Below, piece after piece: positions 63,349 through 64,000 of a stretch of 64,000 nt of DNA. The first letter of the stretch is position 1. Each line of letters begins with the position of its first letter. The notes beneath the pieces were generated by a model that did not search any database, was not told where the DNA came from, and worked only from the letters and a program-made list of their open reading frames with translations. The stretch is from the NCBI GenBank assembly GCA_016191085.1, contig JACPPJ010000044.1, positions 1-64,000 on the forward strand, written 5' to 3'. This stretch comes from Acidobacteriota bacterium. Its GTDB lineage: Bacteria > Acidobacteriota > Terriglobia > 2-12-FULL-54-10. Position numbers and translations under genes: made by a program.

Positions 63349-64000
63349 ATGATGAACTTGGTAAGGACATTCGTGGTGTCCGTTATGGTTCTGGGGGCGA
63401 CCGCGATGTCTATGCCGCCTCCGCTCGAGATGCAAACCGGTTCAGCCAATGAGGCTACTCAGCAGGCCCAGATAACAATGCAGGGCGTAGCCACGGACCC
63501 GCCGACCACATTCCGGGTGACTGTAATTAGCCGCACGGCACGGGCGGTGAATTATAAACACCGCGGCGGAGCTACGAAAGTGGATTTCAAAGGCACCGAA
63601 CTGATGGCCAAAGCCAATGGCGAAGCCAAGGTTGAAAGCAAGCAGGGATACATAGAAATCGAGGTTGAATTTGACGAACTGCAGAAGCCCACGACTTTCG
63701 GCAGTGAGTATCTGACTTATATCCTATGGGCGATCACGCCCGAGGGGCGGTCGGTGAACCTTGGTGAAGTGTTGTTGAACGGCAATCGTAGCAAGCTGAA
63801 CGTAACCACGGACCTTCAGGCATTCGCCCTGGTTGTTACCGCGGAACCTTACTATGCCGTGCGGCGTCCCAGCAATGTGGTAGTGCTCGAAAACGTGATC
63901 CGCCAGGACACGGCAGGGGCTACCGAGGCGGTGAATGCAAAGTATGACCTTCTCGAACGAGGCGGCTATATTCCCACCGGCTATAAGTTCGATCCTGTGG
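63349..64000 (+). CDS. Secreted protein, N-terminal part (cut by window end)
   Basis: Open from ATG 63349 (AAGGAG six bases upstream) to the window end, 217 codons without a stop. A hydrophobic leader (LVRTFVVSVMVLGATAMSM) suggests export. The body has VNYKHRGGATKVDFKGTELM, TYILWAITPEGRSVNLGEVL, NRSKLNVTTDLQAFALVVTA and RRPSNVVVLENV. I associate this arrangement with acidobacterial surface proteins that often continue into an OmpA-like domain; the continuation is outside the window. Confidence 0.7.
   Translation, partial: MMNLVRTFVVSVMVLGATAMSMPPPLEMQTGSANEATQQAQITMQGVATDPPTTFRVTVISRTARAVNYKHRGGATKVDFKGTELMAKANGEAKVESKQGYIEIEVEFDELQKPTTFGSEYLTYILWAITPEGRSVNLGEVLLNGNRSKLNVTTDLQAFALVVTAEPYYAVRRPSNVVVLENVIRQDTAGATEAVNAKYDLLERGGYIPTGYKFDPV

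Noticed and set aside
1-64000. CRISPR array, tRNA, rRNA, prophage or biosynthetic cluster
   Set aside because: I saw no regularly spaced repeats, cloverleaf-like conserved TpsiC segments, rRNA cores, phage structural genes or megasynthases.

Overview
The window looks like a chromosomal segment of a member of the Acidobacteriota, probably a soil type. The evidence is a large Oar-like TonB-dependent receptor with a carboxypeptidase-regulatory domain, a secreted protein of a kind I associate with that phylum at the right edge, a moderately GC-rich composition, and an orthodox rplM-rpsI-rpsB-tsf-pyrH-frr block. I found no rRNA, tRNA or CRISPR by eye. The phylum is an inference from gene content.

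Layout. 0-10.6 kb (mostly minus strand): after the tail of an IS630 transposase comes a stress-flavoured run. In transcription order it is an SPFH/prohibitin protein, treZ, a decayed treY, an MscS channel, a membrane PDZ pseudo-protease, a CPA2 antiporter and a GH37 trehalase. 10.8-21.8 kb: a catabolic island with a UbiD-family decarboxylase, an MFS transporter, a three-subunit molybdenum hydroxylase, a TRZ/ATZ-type amidohydrolase, a CoxG-like protein, a cupin and a DASS transporter. 22.6-29.1 kb: CorA, a secreted parvulin, then the translation block. 29.7-36.7 kb: a small CxxC protein, glycolate oxidase glcDEF, an Mrp/ApbC ATPase and a GltD-like flavoprotein. 36.8-42.4 kb: a CBS-pair protein, a second CPA2 antiporter, a terC broken by a nonsense codon, a phospholipase D-type protein and an EEP-family phosphatase/nuclease.

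42.8-54 kb: a subtilase, a Tat-type flavoprotein, then a recombination scar. In the scar the end of an RHS/YD-repeat protein is fused in frame to a TonB-dependent receptor that has lost its plug. A second copy of the same RHS module is fused to a transposase remnant about 2 kb away. A MacB-type ABC pair with a secreted esterase follows. 54.1-58 kb: a polytopic membrane protein, then remnants of three unrelated transposases butted together in one orientation. 58-64 kb: a secreted protein, thrS, a membrane-anchored protein with a degenerate Nudix-like region, a Crp/Fnr regulator and the start of a secreted protein cut by the window end.

Three themes stand out. First, gene decay by what look like C:G to T:A nonsense changes (treY twice, terC once). 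Second, chimeric joints in the 46-58 kb region. Third, dispersed palindromic repeats near 17.6, 22.5 and 57.9 kb. I found no clear defence or biosynthetic system. The most unusual items are the RHS-TonB receptor chimera, the molybdenum hydroxylase/UbiD island and the membrane Nudix-like protein.
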